A stretch of 64,000 bases of DNA, taken from contig JAFMSR010000005.1 in the NCBI GenBank assembly GCA_022818135.1, positions 35,907,959 to 35,971,958 of the forward strand. Direction: 5' to 3'. Below the pieces are notes generated by a model that was given only the letters and a program-made list of their open reading frames with translations, was not told the origin of the DNA and made no database searches. Below are positions 21,601 to 36,600 of this stretch, one piece after another (position 1 is the first letter of the stretch; every line of letters starts with the position of its first letter). The stretch comes from Saxidomus purpurata (lineage: Eukaryota; Mollusca; Bivalvia; Venerida; Veneridae). Both the position numbers and the translations under genes were made by a program.

Positions 21601-24600
21601 GTGTTACAGACCAAGTTAATCAACCTTGTCAAGGAAGCAAAAGAGGTTAGATCTTTTCATGTATATCAACACATACAAAATGATCAAACTGTTACATATG
21701 CAGGCTGATTATTCATAATATTACCCAGATGGTGGGAATTTGAATACCAGTTGAGTCAGGACTTCACTTTAGGATAGTCACTGTAAGCTTCCATCTGTGC
21801 TGACCTCATATGTACATGTTGCCTTCGGTCCATCTTTCAACCAGTTTTAGTGTCTTCTTGCAATATAGGAAATTGTTTCTTTTTGTCTTTGTAAAATGTC
21901 CCAAGAAACAGATCCCAAGTGTATTACTTAATCCTTTGAAAACAGTAGTTTTCCCCCATCTCCCCACATCCGGCATTTGAAAAAATAAGTAAAAAGATCA
22001 AACAAAATAGTTTGTTATGTCATACATGTGACAAATATCCAATAAATATTTCAGGATGCAAAGGTGTTAAGTCTAGGCTATGTGGCAATAGGAAAGCTGG
22101 TGAACAAGTTTCCACAACTTGTAGCTTCCAATATAGCATTGGTACAAGTCTTCTTTCATGTCATGTGTCAGGTAAGTCTATTGTTATACCTGCCAAAGGT
22201 GGAAGGATATTGTTTTAATGATGTCGTCCATCAAGAATAATTGCCCTTTAGTTGTTGTTTTTTCATTTATTAAGTATAAAAGCATTAACATTCTATTTAT
22301 CCAAAACCGGTTGTCAAAATTTAATTGTAATTGGCTAAAATAATCTGTTAATCACTTTAATATCCACCCCTGCAGCCACACTACCCCCACCCAGGACCCC
22401 ATTGGGATGGGTGGCCAGATATTTAAAAATGCATTTTTTTTAGAAAAGTATTGTCAGAATTTAATTATGTTTGTATTTGTATGTATTTTGAACTACAAAA
22501 GTCTTACCCAAAACCTAGACCTATTGGTGTATATTATTATAGAAAAAACTTGTTAACTGCTTGGATAACTGCCTGGCAATACTGCCTTAGAATTGGGTTT
22601 CATTTCCAAGTTTCAAATGATTTCTCTGGAATGGTACTTAAGTATGTTACCCTCTACATGTACCGAGAATGCAAAAAAAAATGTTGATTAAAATGGATGT
22701 GTAAATGGATCTGGCCCTTCCTTAACATGTGACAGTTCAATAATAAGTTCATTTTTCTGTTAGATACTTTATGAAAATAGCAACTAAATAAAAAACAACG
22801 TGGTTTCGTTAATGTGCAAGCTGGACATGTTGTCAGTTATTTTTCTAAATGATTTTAGGTTGACTCAGAGATGCGTCTTGCAGTACAAGAGGCTTTGTCC
22901 TTGATGGCAGATGCATTCAAGGATTTGGACGAATCCAACATGAAAATTATGGAAGCATTACTCATGGAAGCCATTGACAAGGTAACACTTTATACTTCGA
23001 AAAGGCTCGCCCCCATTATCAAATGGTTAAAGTGGCTGACTTTAAACAATTAACCCTGTCACTGATTGTGGTAATAAATTCGAGACTGCAACTACCCACC
23101 AGACTCTTTGTGTGACATAAGTGCTGGTATTTACATAAGTGGCAGCAGAATTCTCTCCACGGAGCTTGTTGCAGGGTCATGAGTTTTATTTGAGGTAGAA
23201 GTGTTTCAGTGAGTACTACTTTGTCAAACCAGTTTAAAGCAATCAGCAAAGATTAACAGGAAACATGGTGATTTAAAGCAATTAAAAGTAGAAGGCTGCT
23301 GAGCTCAGGCTATATCATATACAAAATTGACTGTCATTCAAAAGTAGTGGTTTTTTATGGTAATAGGACTGATAAATTCAGATCACCACTCACAAAGGCT
23401 CAACTGTAAGATATTCTGATGAAATATTGCGTGTACTAGTGTGTCAAAGTAATGAAAAGAAGTTTTGAAATTTGTTAAGTATTTCTTTGTTATACGAGTA
23501 GTTGTCTGATTTTTTTTATTTTGCTGAGCAAACAATTTTTAAAAATGAACATGCTGGAAGATGATAAATGTATAATGTAGCAAGGTGAACTGTCATAGAA
23601 AACATGGAACAGTGTTTTAAAACTGTCCATCATGTCTAGAAGTTTTATTTACTGAATATATCTTAAACTTTAGGAGGAGCCGCAGGCAAGAATGATGGCA
23701 GTGCAGTACTCGCAGAGAATTTTTCCACAGGATCATGTCACTTCAAGATACATCCTACTACTGGCAGCAGGAGACCAGTATGTTAATGACTTAGTTATTT
23801 GTGTAAAGGGACATACCCTATAACTGATGCCAAACTGAATAACCTCCAAAACATAAATAATAAAATCTTTGGAAGTATTTTAACTTAACCTAAAAGTTTC
23901 AGCTATGCATTCCCAGTCATTATTGATAAAATCAGTGGTTTAACATATACTGCAGTACCGTTAACCATACAATAATCTATGTATAGTTGTTGTTGTACAA
24001 TTAATGGGTGGATGAGATTTATAACAGAAAGCCTCTATATTGCCTAATTGTGGTAAAATGAGGCATATTTTGCCATAGGTTCTTCTTTGAAATTGTATTC
24101 ATTTATCATTTTACGTTCATTGAACACATTATCTATGTTTCGAGAATATAATCTGCTAGTTGTATGGAGTGCCCCTTTAAACATGTATATAGGTAGGGTC
24201 TGTTGTTCACATTTCTATAGCATGGAGTGTGTTTTAGTAAAAGGTTCTTGTCTTTAAACTACTGTCCAGTCAATGCTGTGCTTTCAAAACCATAGACTAG
24301 TGGATTTCTTGTATGTTAAGTAGCCATTCTGTTGGTTTTTTGGTGGTTTGTGTGTCTTCTTTGAAATTTTGTAGACCCCTGATCAGTATCAATAGTACGA
24401 GGGACTTTCTTGAATTCATGTATAGGAAGTAATAATGACCTCATGATATTTCAGATCCTGATGTCATTTTCTTTGTTATTTATCCAGTCAAACAAACAGA
24501 AAGACCAAATAATACTACGCTGAATGGTCAGAATTTTTTTTAAAACTTCTTCAGTCTTTGAATTTCTATATAAATTAATAACATTAATTAGTACTAACCA

Positions 24601-27600
24601 TTCTTCATGATTTCTTTGTTATTTGCTATCTGAATTAACCCCCCCCCCCCCCCCCCCCCTAACAATCTCAACTTTTTATCCGTCCTAGCACTTTGAATTG
24701 AATCATTTTAAAAAAAACGTTCATTTATCTATGTTGGAGTGAATTGTTCCTGAACCTGTAATAACATGAAATTCACTTAAATGGTTTTTTCGGGGGGTGT
24801 GAAATATTTTTTTCGTGAATGAGTATCCCTTGGTACAAGCCTATCTGTAATTACGTGTTCTGTAGTAAGGCTTAGTATAAGCCTTCAATTGTTTTTGTTT
24901 TTTTTCAGGAAGGAAGATATTCGTATAGAAGCCATGAAAGCATTACATCCCCAACCTGCTTTAGACAGACCTGCTTCTACAAAAGCTACTGAAACTGTAC
25001 TCCCAAACTTCCCAACCATGGTGACGTACATAAAGGAAAAGGTTAGAAAGTGTCAAGACATTTTTATCTGCAAAATTTACAGTTTCTTGTATTGTATGTT
25101 AAATATACTAAAACTTTAGCAAATCCCTTGTATTTGTTGAACTTTATGCATCATTATAGTTCTTGACTGGTGCATGAAAGGAAGCTTCAGGGCCTACAAA
25201 TTTAGATCAGACTCACATCTCTGGCTTATAACAAGAAGTGAAGTCAGTTTCTAATCTAGCCTCTCAGTAGCCATGGAAATAAGACTTGTCTCCAGTTAAG
25301 GTTTCAGTTATCTTAAACCCAAGCGCCATCTATATATAGTCTCATCCATACACTGTCAAAGCAGGGAAGGAATCTGCTTCTCACTTATGCAAGTAAACAT
25401 TTTGTAGTCAAAGTTACTCGGTACTAGTTCTGTAACAGAAATGCATTGAAGAAGAGCATTAAACCTACAACCTATGAAAAGACATACTCCGAATGTGGTT
25501 TAGTGTGTATTGTGTTAAAATCCCTAACAGAATATGTATTTCCACTTCAAATTCAATTTTCATGGCTTATGACTTTTGTAGCTTTAGAAGTAAAGACAGA
25601 TATAAAAATACAATGTACTTAATCTTATTTAATATGTGCTTTATTTTTAGGCAGATATTCGTGTTACAACTCATAACAGATATGTAACGGCCAACAATAC
25701 ATTGCCATTCAGTCCAGCAGCCTTCAACGAGATCCTGCTCTACCTACGTACATGCCTAGCTCATAGTGCAGGACTCACACCTGACATGGATGGCATAGCA
25801 GCCATGAAAGATCAGGCGCCTAGAATATCAAAATATGTGAATTCCCTCCTTGAAAGGGGTCGGTTAGACACAGCCCCTGTCAAGATATACATTGACCTTG
25901 TTTTGTCCCTCCTCAAGGCAGTGGGAGGTAAGCTATGTCTACTTAACTATTGCAATCCTTTTAATGTTTGGAAGTGTCGTAGCGACGTATAATTTTAAGG
26001 TTGAGATTGTTTCACATGGTTAAGAATCTGGCCTTTCCTGGTCTGTCATGTGGCCTTTCCTGGTCTGTCATGTGGCCTTTCCTGGTCTGTCATGTGGTCA
26101 TTCCTGATCTGTCAGAAGGCCATTCCAAATAGTGGCTTGTTATTAAAATCACACGTTGGTGAGAAACTAATCTGTTCACAAACGTGTGAGCATGAATTAG
26201 AAAAGGGACAGGTGTTTAATCACTCTTCCCCTGAATGATTCATCAATTAGACCTCATTGGTAGTTTTGAGGGATTGCTGTCATATTACAAAGGAATTGGT
26301 TTGCTATTAACATTAAAGTTTAATATCTGCTGGGATAGGTGCAATCCCTCCTGGTCAGTATCTCATTAGAAGTCTAATCAGTCTGAATCTTGCAATATTA
26401 AATAACAGTAAATTTGCTTTCACTCAAAGTGACAATATAATTTTGAGTTAGCACATCTTCAAGTTAACACATCAGACATTATCTAGAATAACTCACCGAC
26501 GCCAGGCGTTGTTGTAATTACAAGCAAATAGTAACAATTGCAATGCAAAAGGTAAAAAACAATAAGGCTTAAATAAAATGAATTAAAAATGTATTTTCGT
26601 TCACACTATTACAAAACAAATACTATATATGTACACATAAATTAGATATGCACCATGAAAAAGGAACAAACATATTTTCAGTTGACAATACAATTTTACA
26701 ATATAACATATACTGTCCGGTTAGGATAATTTTACAATGACGCAACAGAAAAGTCTACTTTTATCGGGTAAAATGTTATCTTATCACAAGGGAGAGCACT
26801 AGGTGTAATTAATGTCAATATATATCATATTGTACATTACATACAGTCGATGTCACTATAGTGCAGTAGTTAACGACTCCGGTTTCTGATTATTTTGGTT
26901 TTGTCGAACAGGAGTTCATATAGGGACATGTACATAAAAATTTTACTCTTTTTATTAGTAAGATCGTTTTAGTTTATTTCTACTTTTTTGTTTCATTGAT
27001 ATGTTTACTTCTATAGTCATTTTAATTCATTTTTTTTCTGATTGTACTTAGAACTAATTAATCAAATGAAGATAATTTTTGCCTTTACCTGACAATTCAC
27101 CAAACAGCAACAGTTAAAAGATTTTCTCGGGTGGAACAATCACAATGTTGGTAGTACCTTGTACTGTTCAATGATATCATACTTCCATAACACGAGATGA
27201 CAATAAACAACAAATTTTTTTTTTTGAAATGGTTATAGAATCTTTCAAAGTTTATTGTTTGTTTAAAAAGATTGTAAAACATGTATGTACAATATTAAAA
27301 GTTTATCGGAAGTAATACTGAAATAATTCAATTGAAAAAAATATAAAACTTCGAGGAGGATCGAACCAGTCCTCAAAATCTTTATTTGTGGACATCCAGC
27401 GCCTTACCCACTGCGCCAACGCACCGTTCTATCGTACGTTCATGTATTTTAAAGCCTATAACCCTTTCGTATATACATGCTCTACCTATTTACACAATGC
27501 TTGTAAACTTTTGTGTACACATATATCTGTTACGTCACTGTCACATTATCCAAACTAGGTTATATATGATTTATGCCTAGCTTCTTGAAACTTGATGTTG

Positions 27601-30600
27601 AGGTTGTGTATTTCTTTTAAGTCCACAGGCATTTTTTAAAATTTATTTTTACAATGCCATTTTTTTAAGGCCAGATAAAAAAAAATTTAAAGGCCCTATA
27701 AACTTTTTTTGGGCCATCAATATTTATCAAAAAAATTTATAGACCACATGTATTTTTTTTCTTTGTTTTTAAGTAAGGCCACCAAATTTTTGTTTTTGAA
27801 GGCAGATGAATTTGTTAGCTCAGCTGGCTTTGCCAGGGTGAGCTTTTGCGATGGATGATTGTCCGTTGTCTGTCAACATTTTGCTTCAAACCACATCTCC
27901 TCTGAAACCACTGGGCCAATGTTGATGAAACTTAGCAGGGATGTTCCTTGCATAATGCTCTACCAAAATTGTTCAAAGAATTCCATTCCATGCAGAACTC
28001 TGGTTGCTATGGCAACAAATAGGAAAAACTGAAATGACAAGGATTTAAGCTTCGATATTTGGCATGTAGTATTGTCTAGCGAACCTCTATCAAAATTGCT
28101 CAAATCATGACCCCTGGGTTAAAATTGACCCCTCCTGTGGATGTCACTTGATTTTACATAGGTTACTATAGGATAAAATTTAAAAATCTTTTTCTCTAAA
28201 AGCACAAAGCTTATAGTACATAGTATTGTCTAGTGGACCTCTACCAAGTTTGTTGAAATCATGCCCCTGGGGTCAATACAGGCCTCACCCAGGGGGTCAC
28301 TTGTTTAACATAGACGTATATAAGAAAACAGTTTCTAGTGGATTTCTTCAAAGTGTGTTCAAATAATGCCCTTAGGGTAAAATTTACTCTGCCAAGGGGG
28401 TCGTTTGGTATAGAAAAAAGCTTTAAAAATCTTCTTTTCTAATACTACAAGGCCTAGAGCTTAGATATTTGGTATGTAACATTGTCTAGTGGTCCTCAAA
28501 CTTCTTTGTGCAAGTCATGCCTCTGGGGTCAAAATTGACCACACCCACCAGGCAAGTGCACTTGTACTCAGATGAGCGATATAGGGCCATCATGGCCCTC
28601 TTGTTTTTTTATAACGCCTAAAATTGTTGTTTTTTATGGCCAATTTCAGTAACTTTGTCTTGAAAAACGGTTCCTTGCATACTTCAACTTTTTCCACATT
28701 ACTCATTTCATCAAGGGGGGCATTTGTGTCATACAAAAAGGTCTTGTTTTCTCTGACTTGCATTCTCTAAAACCTTCTCACTGACTGTGTGAATTCAAGC
28801 TCCACTTCTGACTTAACTTTTTTGTGAAAAAGTTTTCAGGTTCTTATGAAGAGTACAAGAGTGTTAGGCAAACTTCACCCTTGTACATATATAGGTTTAG
28901 AAACAAACGGTAAATTCCTAGAGGGGGGGGGGGGGAAATATGGTATTTGAGTCTGAAGAATACTTTTACGTAAATAACATAACTGTTTCATTCATTTGTC
29001 TTAACTATGCACTTTTAGCGTAGATGGTGTTTAACTAGATGTATTATTTTTATAAATGAAAAAGCAAACACAACATATTCGTGTTTAGTTAAAGCGATAT
29101 AACCGTCAAAGTGACCATCATAATTTTAAATAAAACATTAATCAGTGATTTATATCTAAGAATAATAAACATTGCCATATTTTTAATACAAAATAACGAT
29201 ATGTATAACAGTTTTATTCTCATTAAATATAGAGGAAATCTGTTTAAATCTTTTTTGACTATCCTAGTCAAAAATAAAAAATTTACCCTTTCGGCTATGT
29301 ATATCTTAATTTGTATCAGTCCATAACAGAAATAAGTCGGTAAAACTTATTTCTTATATGTTTTTAAAGCATTTACTGCGTTTTCAGCATCATTCTGGAT
29401 TATAACTTAATGTGGCCATCTTGAAGAATATTATAATTTTAATATATTGATGAATTAACTAAGGGGACAAAATCTTTCTGAACATTCTTAATTTTTCAAG
29501 ACAGAAGTTTCTACATTTACAAAGTTGTTGTACATGTAGTTTTATACATGTAGTTTTATTGATATGTGCTTGCAATAACAAAGGAGTTGATATTTTTCCT
29601 GAACTCATTTTATAGGAGCGACTCCAATGTATTGTTTACTTGAAATGGTTGCCATGGCAGCAGATCATCTTGTACCGAAGTTTGTGGAACAGCTTCCCTG
29701 GCTAAAGGTAGGCATTAAAAAAATTATTAATGATAATGATGGTTGTAAAATTATGAAGATGATGATGATTACTCCTGGAAAGAACCAGTACTAGATCCCT
29801 ATCCTCCGTAACAAACTGCCAGTGTTCTCACATAAAGAGACATGATCAGTTACAGGGCTTAAACTCATGACTGCGCCAGTCCCTCCGGGATTAGCAGCAG
29901 ACACCTAAATCTCTACACCACCGCTCCCCTTTTACCAGTTGATACCCCTATTGATACCAGTTGCATGTGTTCTATAGGGTATGATTGTGGAATTTGTTGT
30001 TCATATTTACTTATCATTAGTTTGACAATAAGCTGCAAAGTTAAAACGTTAGTGATCACATAATGACATATGTACAAGTCCTTTGTGATAATTTAAAGAG
30101 TTTTCAAGTGACTATGTCAGCATAGCCTGAATATTTGGAAAGTAAGCAGGGCTGTTGCAGTCACCCATGCGTCGATGTACATTTGTTTAAAGTTTTGCAT
30201 GCAAACTACTGTCATCAAAATATCTCATTAACCACTTATAGGATTAATTTAAAACTTTGCTAAAATGTTCAGGGGTATCTGAGAATCAAGTAAGATAACT
30301 CTTGGCTAAATTTATTTCAAAATGTGGTCCTTGACTTAAAATTTTGGATGCATGCTTCTATTAGTATCATATCTCAGTAATGTTTGGTTAGTTTAATTTA
30401 AAACTTCAGTGAAGTTTTCAGGGGTTTCAATCATTCATGTTTTATAGCTCTTGAGTGGAATTAATACAGATTATGAATTTTATAACTTTCAAAAATTAAA
30501 AGTTTAGTTAAAGTTTTTCATTCATGCTTATGCTATGATCACCTATTTGATTCATTTGAAACTTCAAAATGCATTACAAATGTTCAAGAAAAGCATATAA

Positions 30601-33600
30601 CGTTTACACCTTAAAAAAATTAACTTATTTTCCTTCCAATACAGTCATAGTTACTTAACCTTCCTTTCTCCATTGAGTTGAATTTAAAATTTATATGTAA
30701 CTTATAAAAGTGTAAAAAAAAGAAATAGTGCTGTGTAAAAGCAACTAGCAAAAGAGTAAAATACCAGTAACTGTGTCAAGATGTCGGAATATTCACTTGC
30801 CTGGTAAAGTAAATGGACACACGTTACACTTCAGGCCTGTCAGTATGTACAAACTGACTTTACACAGTTGATTAAACGTAATTATATTAATTGAAACAAA
30901 CAGTTTTGATGTGTTTACAAAACTGTGAAGAGTTGTAGTCCAAACAATTTGCCTTTTCATTCCAGACATTTGTGTTTTCAATGAAGGATGACATAAGAGA
31001 CTTAGCTGCCAATATGTATGCCATAGTTGTGTGTAAACAAACAGATGAAGATAGAGTTCTTGAAGCTGTGGATGTATTTCATACAGCCCTATCTGATAAG
31101 GTGCTACTTTAATTACTATGTAATTCATGTATATTTTGTTAAAAAAACGAATAAAATTCTATAAGCAAGCTGCTACTCAATTAAACCATTTCACTGCTGA
31201 TTTTTTCTATCCTTCAATATGGGCAGAATGATTGTTTGTTCAAAGGCTTACTGACAATTTACTGACGGAATAGGTAACAGCAGAGATCCACTTCCATGCA
31301 GTGTGATCATAGTCTGCACAGATCACAATGGCACATTCACTTACCACCAGCATGGTAAAGGGTTAAAGGTCAGCACGTGCACATTATTTCAGATGAACTT
31401 GTTGTGTCGCCCTTTCGGAGAAAAGGCGATACATAGGGATCGCTTTGTCCGTCGGTCGGTCCGTCCGTCCGTCACACAAACTTAACGTTGGCTATAACTT
31501 TGCCATTTCTTAAGATTTCTTCATCAAACTTTACAATTGTATTGCTTATGACAAAAGGGTCATGATGCCGCCAAATTTTGTAGGTCAAAGTCATATTTGA
31601 CAGAGTTATGCCCCTTTTTGTACTTAGATTTTATCACAAAAACTTAACGTTGGCTATAACTTTGCCATTTCTTAAGATTTCTTCATCTAACTTTCAAATT
31701 GTATTGCTTATGACATATGGGTCGTGATGCCGCAACATTTTGTAGGTCAAGGCAATATTTGACAGAGTTATGCCCCTTTTTATACTTAGATTTTTGCTAT
31801 AACTTTGCCATTTCTTAAGATTTCTTTATCAAACTTTCAAATTGTATTGCTTATGTCTAAAGGGTTGTGATGCCACCTAATTTTGTAGGTCAAGGTCATA
31901 TTTGACAGAGTTACGCCCCTTTTTGTACTTAGATTTTGTCACGAAAACTTAATGATGGCTATAATTTTGCCATTTCTTAAGATTTCTTCACCAAACTTTC
32001 AAATTGTATTGCTTATGACATAAACGTAATGATGCCGCCAAATTTTGTAGGTCAAGGTCATATTTGACAGAGTTATGTCCCTTGTTGTACTTAGATTTTG
32101 TCACAAAATTATTGGTTATTCTGACAAAGCGTAAGAGGGTGACACAAGTGTTCTACTGAACACCCATCTAGTGGGTGTAAGGCTTTGTTTTCATTAGACT
32201 TAGGCTACTGTGGTCACCATTTTTTTTTCTAAAAAAACAACATCAACATGTTTTGCTGTGTTTGATCTCCTAAATTGAGACATTGCTAGTGTTCAAGCTA
32301 GTTCATTTCTTGTAGCATTTCTATTTTATAAGTGTGTATCCCTTGCTCATGTTTATGTTTGAAAGTACATGAATGTTTTAGGTTACACTGTAGATTATTT
32401 TGTATCTTATTTATGTTAACAATCATTTTATGCTTTTTTAGTGGGTATGTTTAACTGTTTGGAATATTATTTAGAAATGTGTCATATTATACATGTACTG
32501 TTGAATGAATATGTTCTTTACAGAACAGTCTGACTTTTACAGTAAATGCTTACAATAATTTAAAATAAGCAAAGACATGGGTGAAAAAACAGAGTGGATA
32601 TAACTCAGACTATATACATGCTGTGGTCAATCAGACTCTTTGATGATTGCAAAACTCTAATTTGTGGTTGTTTGACTGAAAATAGATACCTTTTGACAGT
32701 GCCAGTCTATGTGTAATAAAAGTTGTATGTCACATGGCACATGGTGAAGTTAATGTAAAATCAAGAGTTAGTAGAAATTAATAGTTGTGTTTGAATGTTA
32801 ACTTTATGTTTTGTGTTCTACCAGAGTGTAGAAACACAGCATGGTGCTTTGCTGGCTCTTGGTTATTTGATTGGTCAGTTGTTGAGGAAGAGAAGTAATC
32901 AGGAAAATCAGGGGAGCTCACTCTGGCAAAAAATGGAAAAAAGAATAGAAGTTGCTGTTCTGTCAGTGGGTATGTGTTTTCATTTCTTTTCATTAAAAGT
33001 AAAATCATTAACTCGTCCAAAAAGACACCGTTAGGATTATGCTGAATATCTGTACTAGCTAACTCACAACTAGTATTAATGTCTGAAATTTCTTTCAATT
33101 TCTGATTGCTAGTAGTATTAGGCATTCTGAAGAGTTATTTTCTAGAATCTTGAAAACATTGTAAAGGTGGTAATGTTTTTATATAACATTCTTTGATTTA
33201 AGTGCTAACCAGTGCTATTGTAACTCACGTGTTTTAATTTTGCCGCTTATTGATTGACAAACTAATGATAAGTATTTGTTCAATATGAACAATAAATCAT
33301 ACACTATAGGACACATGCGTAGTGCAATCGCTAATTGATATCAATATACCCCCACATTGACAACTGTTTATGTAACACACGTGGAATGTTACCTGCAGCA
33401 TTACTTGTGATGTTTATTGATCTGATTTGCGGACAGATAATATGAGATAGGTATTTTATGTTTATGAAAAACAGAATAGATGTTGGCAAATGAAGATTTT
33501 TTTTCGCCAGTGATGATTTTTTTTCCCCATTTGTGAATGTGGCGAATTGCAGCGAAACCCTGCATGTTGAGTGAGATATACAATGTAACTACATGTATCT

Positions 33601-36600
33601 CAGTTTCATGTTTCAGGGCTTCTATACTTAAGTATAGAACATCATCATTCAAACATCAAGTGTTTGTCTCCATGACCGCATGGTTAGAGTCACTGAGTTG
33701 AAATCACTGTAAACTGTGGCAGTCATGAGTTTGAGCCCTGTAACTGATCATGTCTCTTTATGTGAGAACACTGGCAGTTTGTTATGGAGGATAGGGATCT
33801 AGTACTGGTTCTTTCCAGGAACGATAGGTAAACTGCCCACCTATAATTATTACCGAAAAATGGTTAAAATGGGACTCATACAGCAACATCATTCAAGCTT
33901 TGGTTCAAATTCATCCATGTTAGGTGTCCAGGTGACTTCTTAAAAGTCCCTGATGTAAGTCACAGTGTACATATGCAGAATAAATAGAAAAGGCCTTTTA
34001 ATGTGAGTTTGCTTGCCATATTTTCTAAAATTTAGCAAGACTGGTGAAAGTATCAGAAGAGACTAACCCACTGCTGTCTGGAGGAGCATGTCAGGCTATA
34101 GGTGAGATAGGGAGAAATGCTGCCCTACCACTGCCACCTGGTGACGACGGGAATAGTGATGGGGAGATAACCAAACTCTCCATTGTGAAAAATCTTATTT
34201 CCATAATAAAATCTGGGAAGGAATCTACAAAGGTAACACTAGAATTTCTCATTAACTTTACAGTGATGACAGTATTTTGATATATCATATATATATTTTC
34301 TTTTGTTGCACAATTTTATCTGTTGTGGTCAAATGATGTAGCTGTCAGTAACAGGCAAGCAAAAATGTGCAATACCTTGACAAAAATACAAATAATGATT
34401 CAGGTGCAGGAATGAGTCAATAGCAATGCAAATTGAATTGGCTTCATTTAATACCATACTGGAACATGCGTTTATTTGACCGATAATGAGAAAACTCATT
34501 CTATACATGAAGATGTATTGTAATATACTTTCTGTAAAAGTCCATACACTGGTTGTTTCTCTGAAAAAGAAAGCTTGGGATAGGCAACACGTTTAGAAGT
34601 TCAGTTATGATATGCAACATAGAGCTTTTGGAACCTGTTTGAATTCAACCAGATTGACTTCCAAGTGACCTCTGCATTCATGTATCAATTCATATTTCTT
34701 TGTTACCACAGGCACAAATAGTAACACCAGTTCATTTCTTGCTCCAGAAGTAATGCTCTTCTTGCTTCTCTGTGTGGTGACAATAAATGTAAAAAATAGT
34801 TGGTGCTGTAAGATAGTATGCATGTATACTTGAGATGAATTTGTTCCTCATAGATCATTAATTCAGTATGAAACAACATTTATGCAAGGGAAGTAATTTC
34901 CCTTAGTTTCCAGTGAATGAAAGCAAAGTAATGCAGTAAATAAAAGTATCAAAAATATGTAGACGGTGTCACTTCATTATAGAACACTTATAAAACTGAT
35001 CTCCTAACAAGAATTTCAGAAAACTAGTTGTGTAGGTATTGTTTTGATGTTAACATGTGTCACCTGATTTTTTATTCACTCTGTATGAAACATGTTTAGT
35101 ATGTGTCGGGATATATTTTATTACAGAGTAAGGAGAGAGCAGCTCTCTGCCTGGGTCAGTTGTGTGTTGGAGAAGATAAGTTCCCACATAGGAAAGTTGC
35201 TATAGAGGGACTGTTGGATTCTATTCAGGTGAGTAAAACTATCCACTGCCACTTAGGTCAAAGTTTTGATCCTCAGGTGTAACATATATGATATACATGT
35301 ACAATAAAGTTCCTATAATTATCCACCCTACAGGATTTGTTAGAAGGGGCCTTATTAGTAAGTTGGTTTTATTGAAAGATGAGGTGAAATTTTAAGCAGA
35401 CCAAGTTGTCTTCATATCTAGAGGATCATCATTTAGTCTTGTCTCAACAAGTGGTTCATGCATGCACCAGTACAATGCTTGATGCCAGAAATTTGAAATT
35501 GACTTCATTTTATGTGAGTAACTGACTTTATTTGACATTGTTTTGTAGAGCAAACAAATTGACCTTCATTTTTCAATTGGAGAGGCGCTTGTGTATGCTG
35601 CCCAGGGACGAACTTCACCGGCAGCTCGAGATTTATGGACGGAAACAGAAGAGGAATTCAAGGTCAGTGTTTATCAGTATTGTGTAGTGCCATTTTACAT
35701 AGCCCATCCATGTGTGAGCTTTGGTCCATGCATCGGTCCACAATGTTGTGTCTGGGCAGTTACTTCTGCATGCAAGGACCAATATTTTAAATAACTTTGC
35801 ACGACTGTTGCCCATAATTGAAGAATGTGTCATGCAAGGTGAAGGTCACATTTACAACTAAAAAAAATTTAAATATGACTATGTGGAAAATAATTTTTTC
35901 AAGGCTGTCTCTTCTACATGCATGGACCAATTTTTAAATAACTGAAGTAAGTGCTAATGTATGTAACATTTGATAGAAACTGTTGACATTTCAGGCAACA
36001 ATCAGTAATGCCGAGGATGAGATGGAATGGTACCTGAACACAGTACTCACACAGTATGTACAGAGTTCAAATCCCCATGTACGCCAGGCATCCAGTATCT
36101 GGCTCCTTGCGCTGGTTAAAAAATGTGGCTCACACCCAGTACTGCAGGGACGCTTGAAAAATCTCCAGTCAGCATTTATGCAGTTGCTGTCAGAAATTGA
36201 TGGTAAAATATTTCCTATTCTTCTCTTGAAAACTGATATCAGATTTCATCATATTAACAAAGTTCTTTCAACTTCAATTATTCATTTCAAGACACCACCA
36301 TGATGTAACCAGTTACTTGTCAAAGGGAGACCACTCTCTAGCTCTCCATGGTCATAGTGAGGCAGAGCACTGAAGAGTAAACATTTATCAAATATTCCAT
36401 GACAGCAGTTATAAATGATAAGGACTTTTGTGGTCCCATTGTCATTATTCTGGCCTTCTCTTTTGTTTGCAGTTTTGCATGCAATTTGTCAGTTTAATTT
36501 AAATTTCACTTGCACTAGTAACAGCTATCAAGTTTAACTCTTATTAGCTCGACTATTCGAAGAATAAGGAGGCTATTGCACTCGCCCCAGCGTCGGCGTT

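Noticed and set aside
22012..22218. 68-codon open frame
   Set aside because: Wrong frame of ECPAS exon 11, whose true frame reads [15 protein letters not shown].
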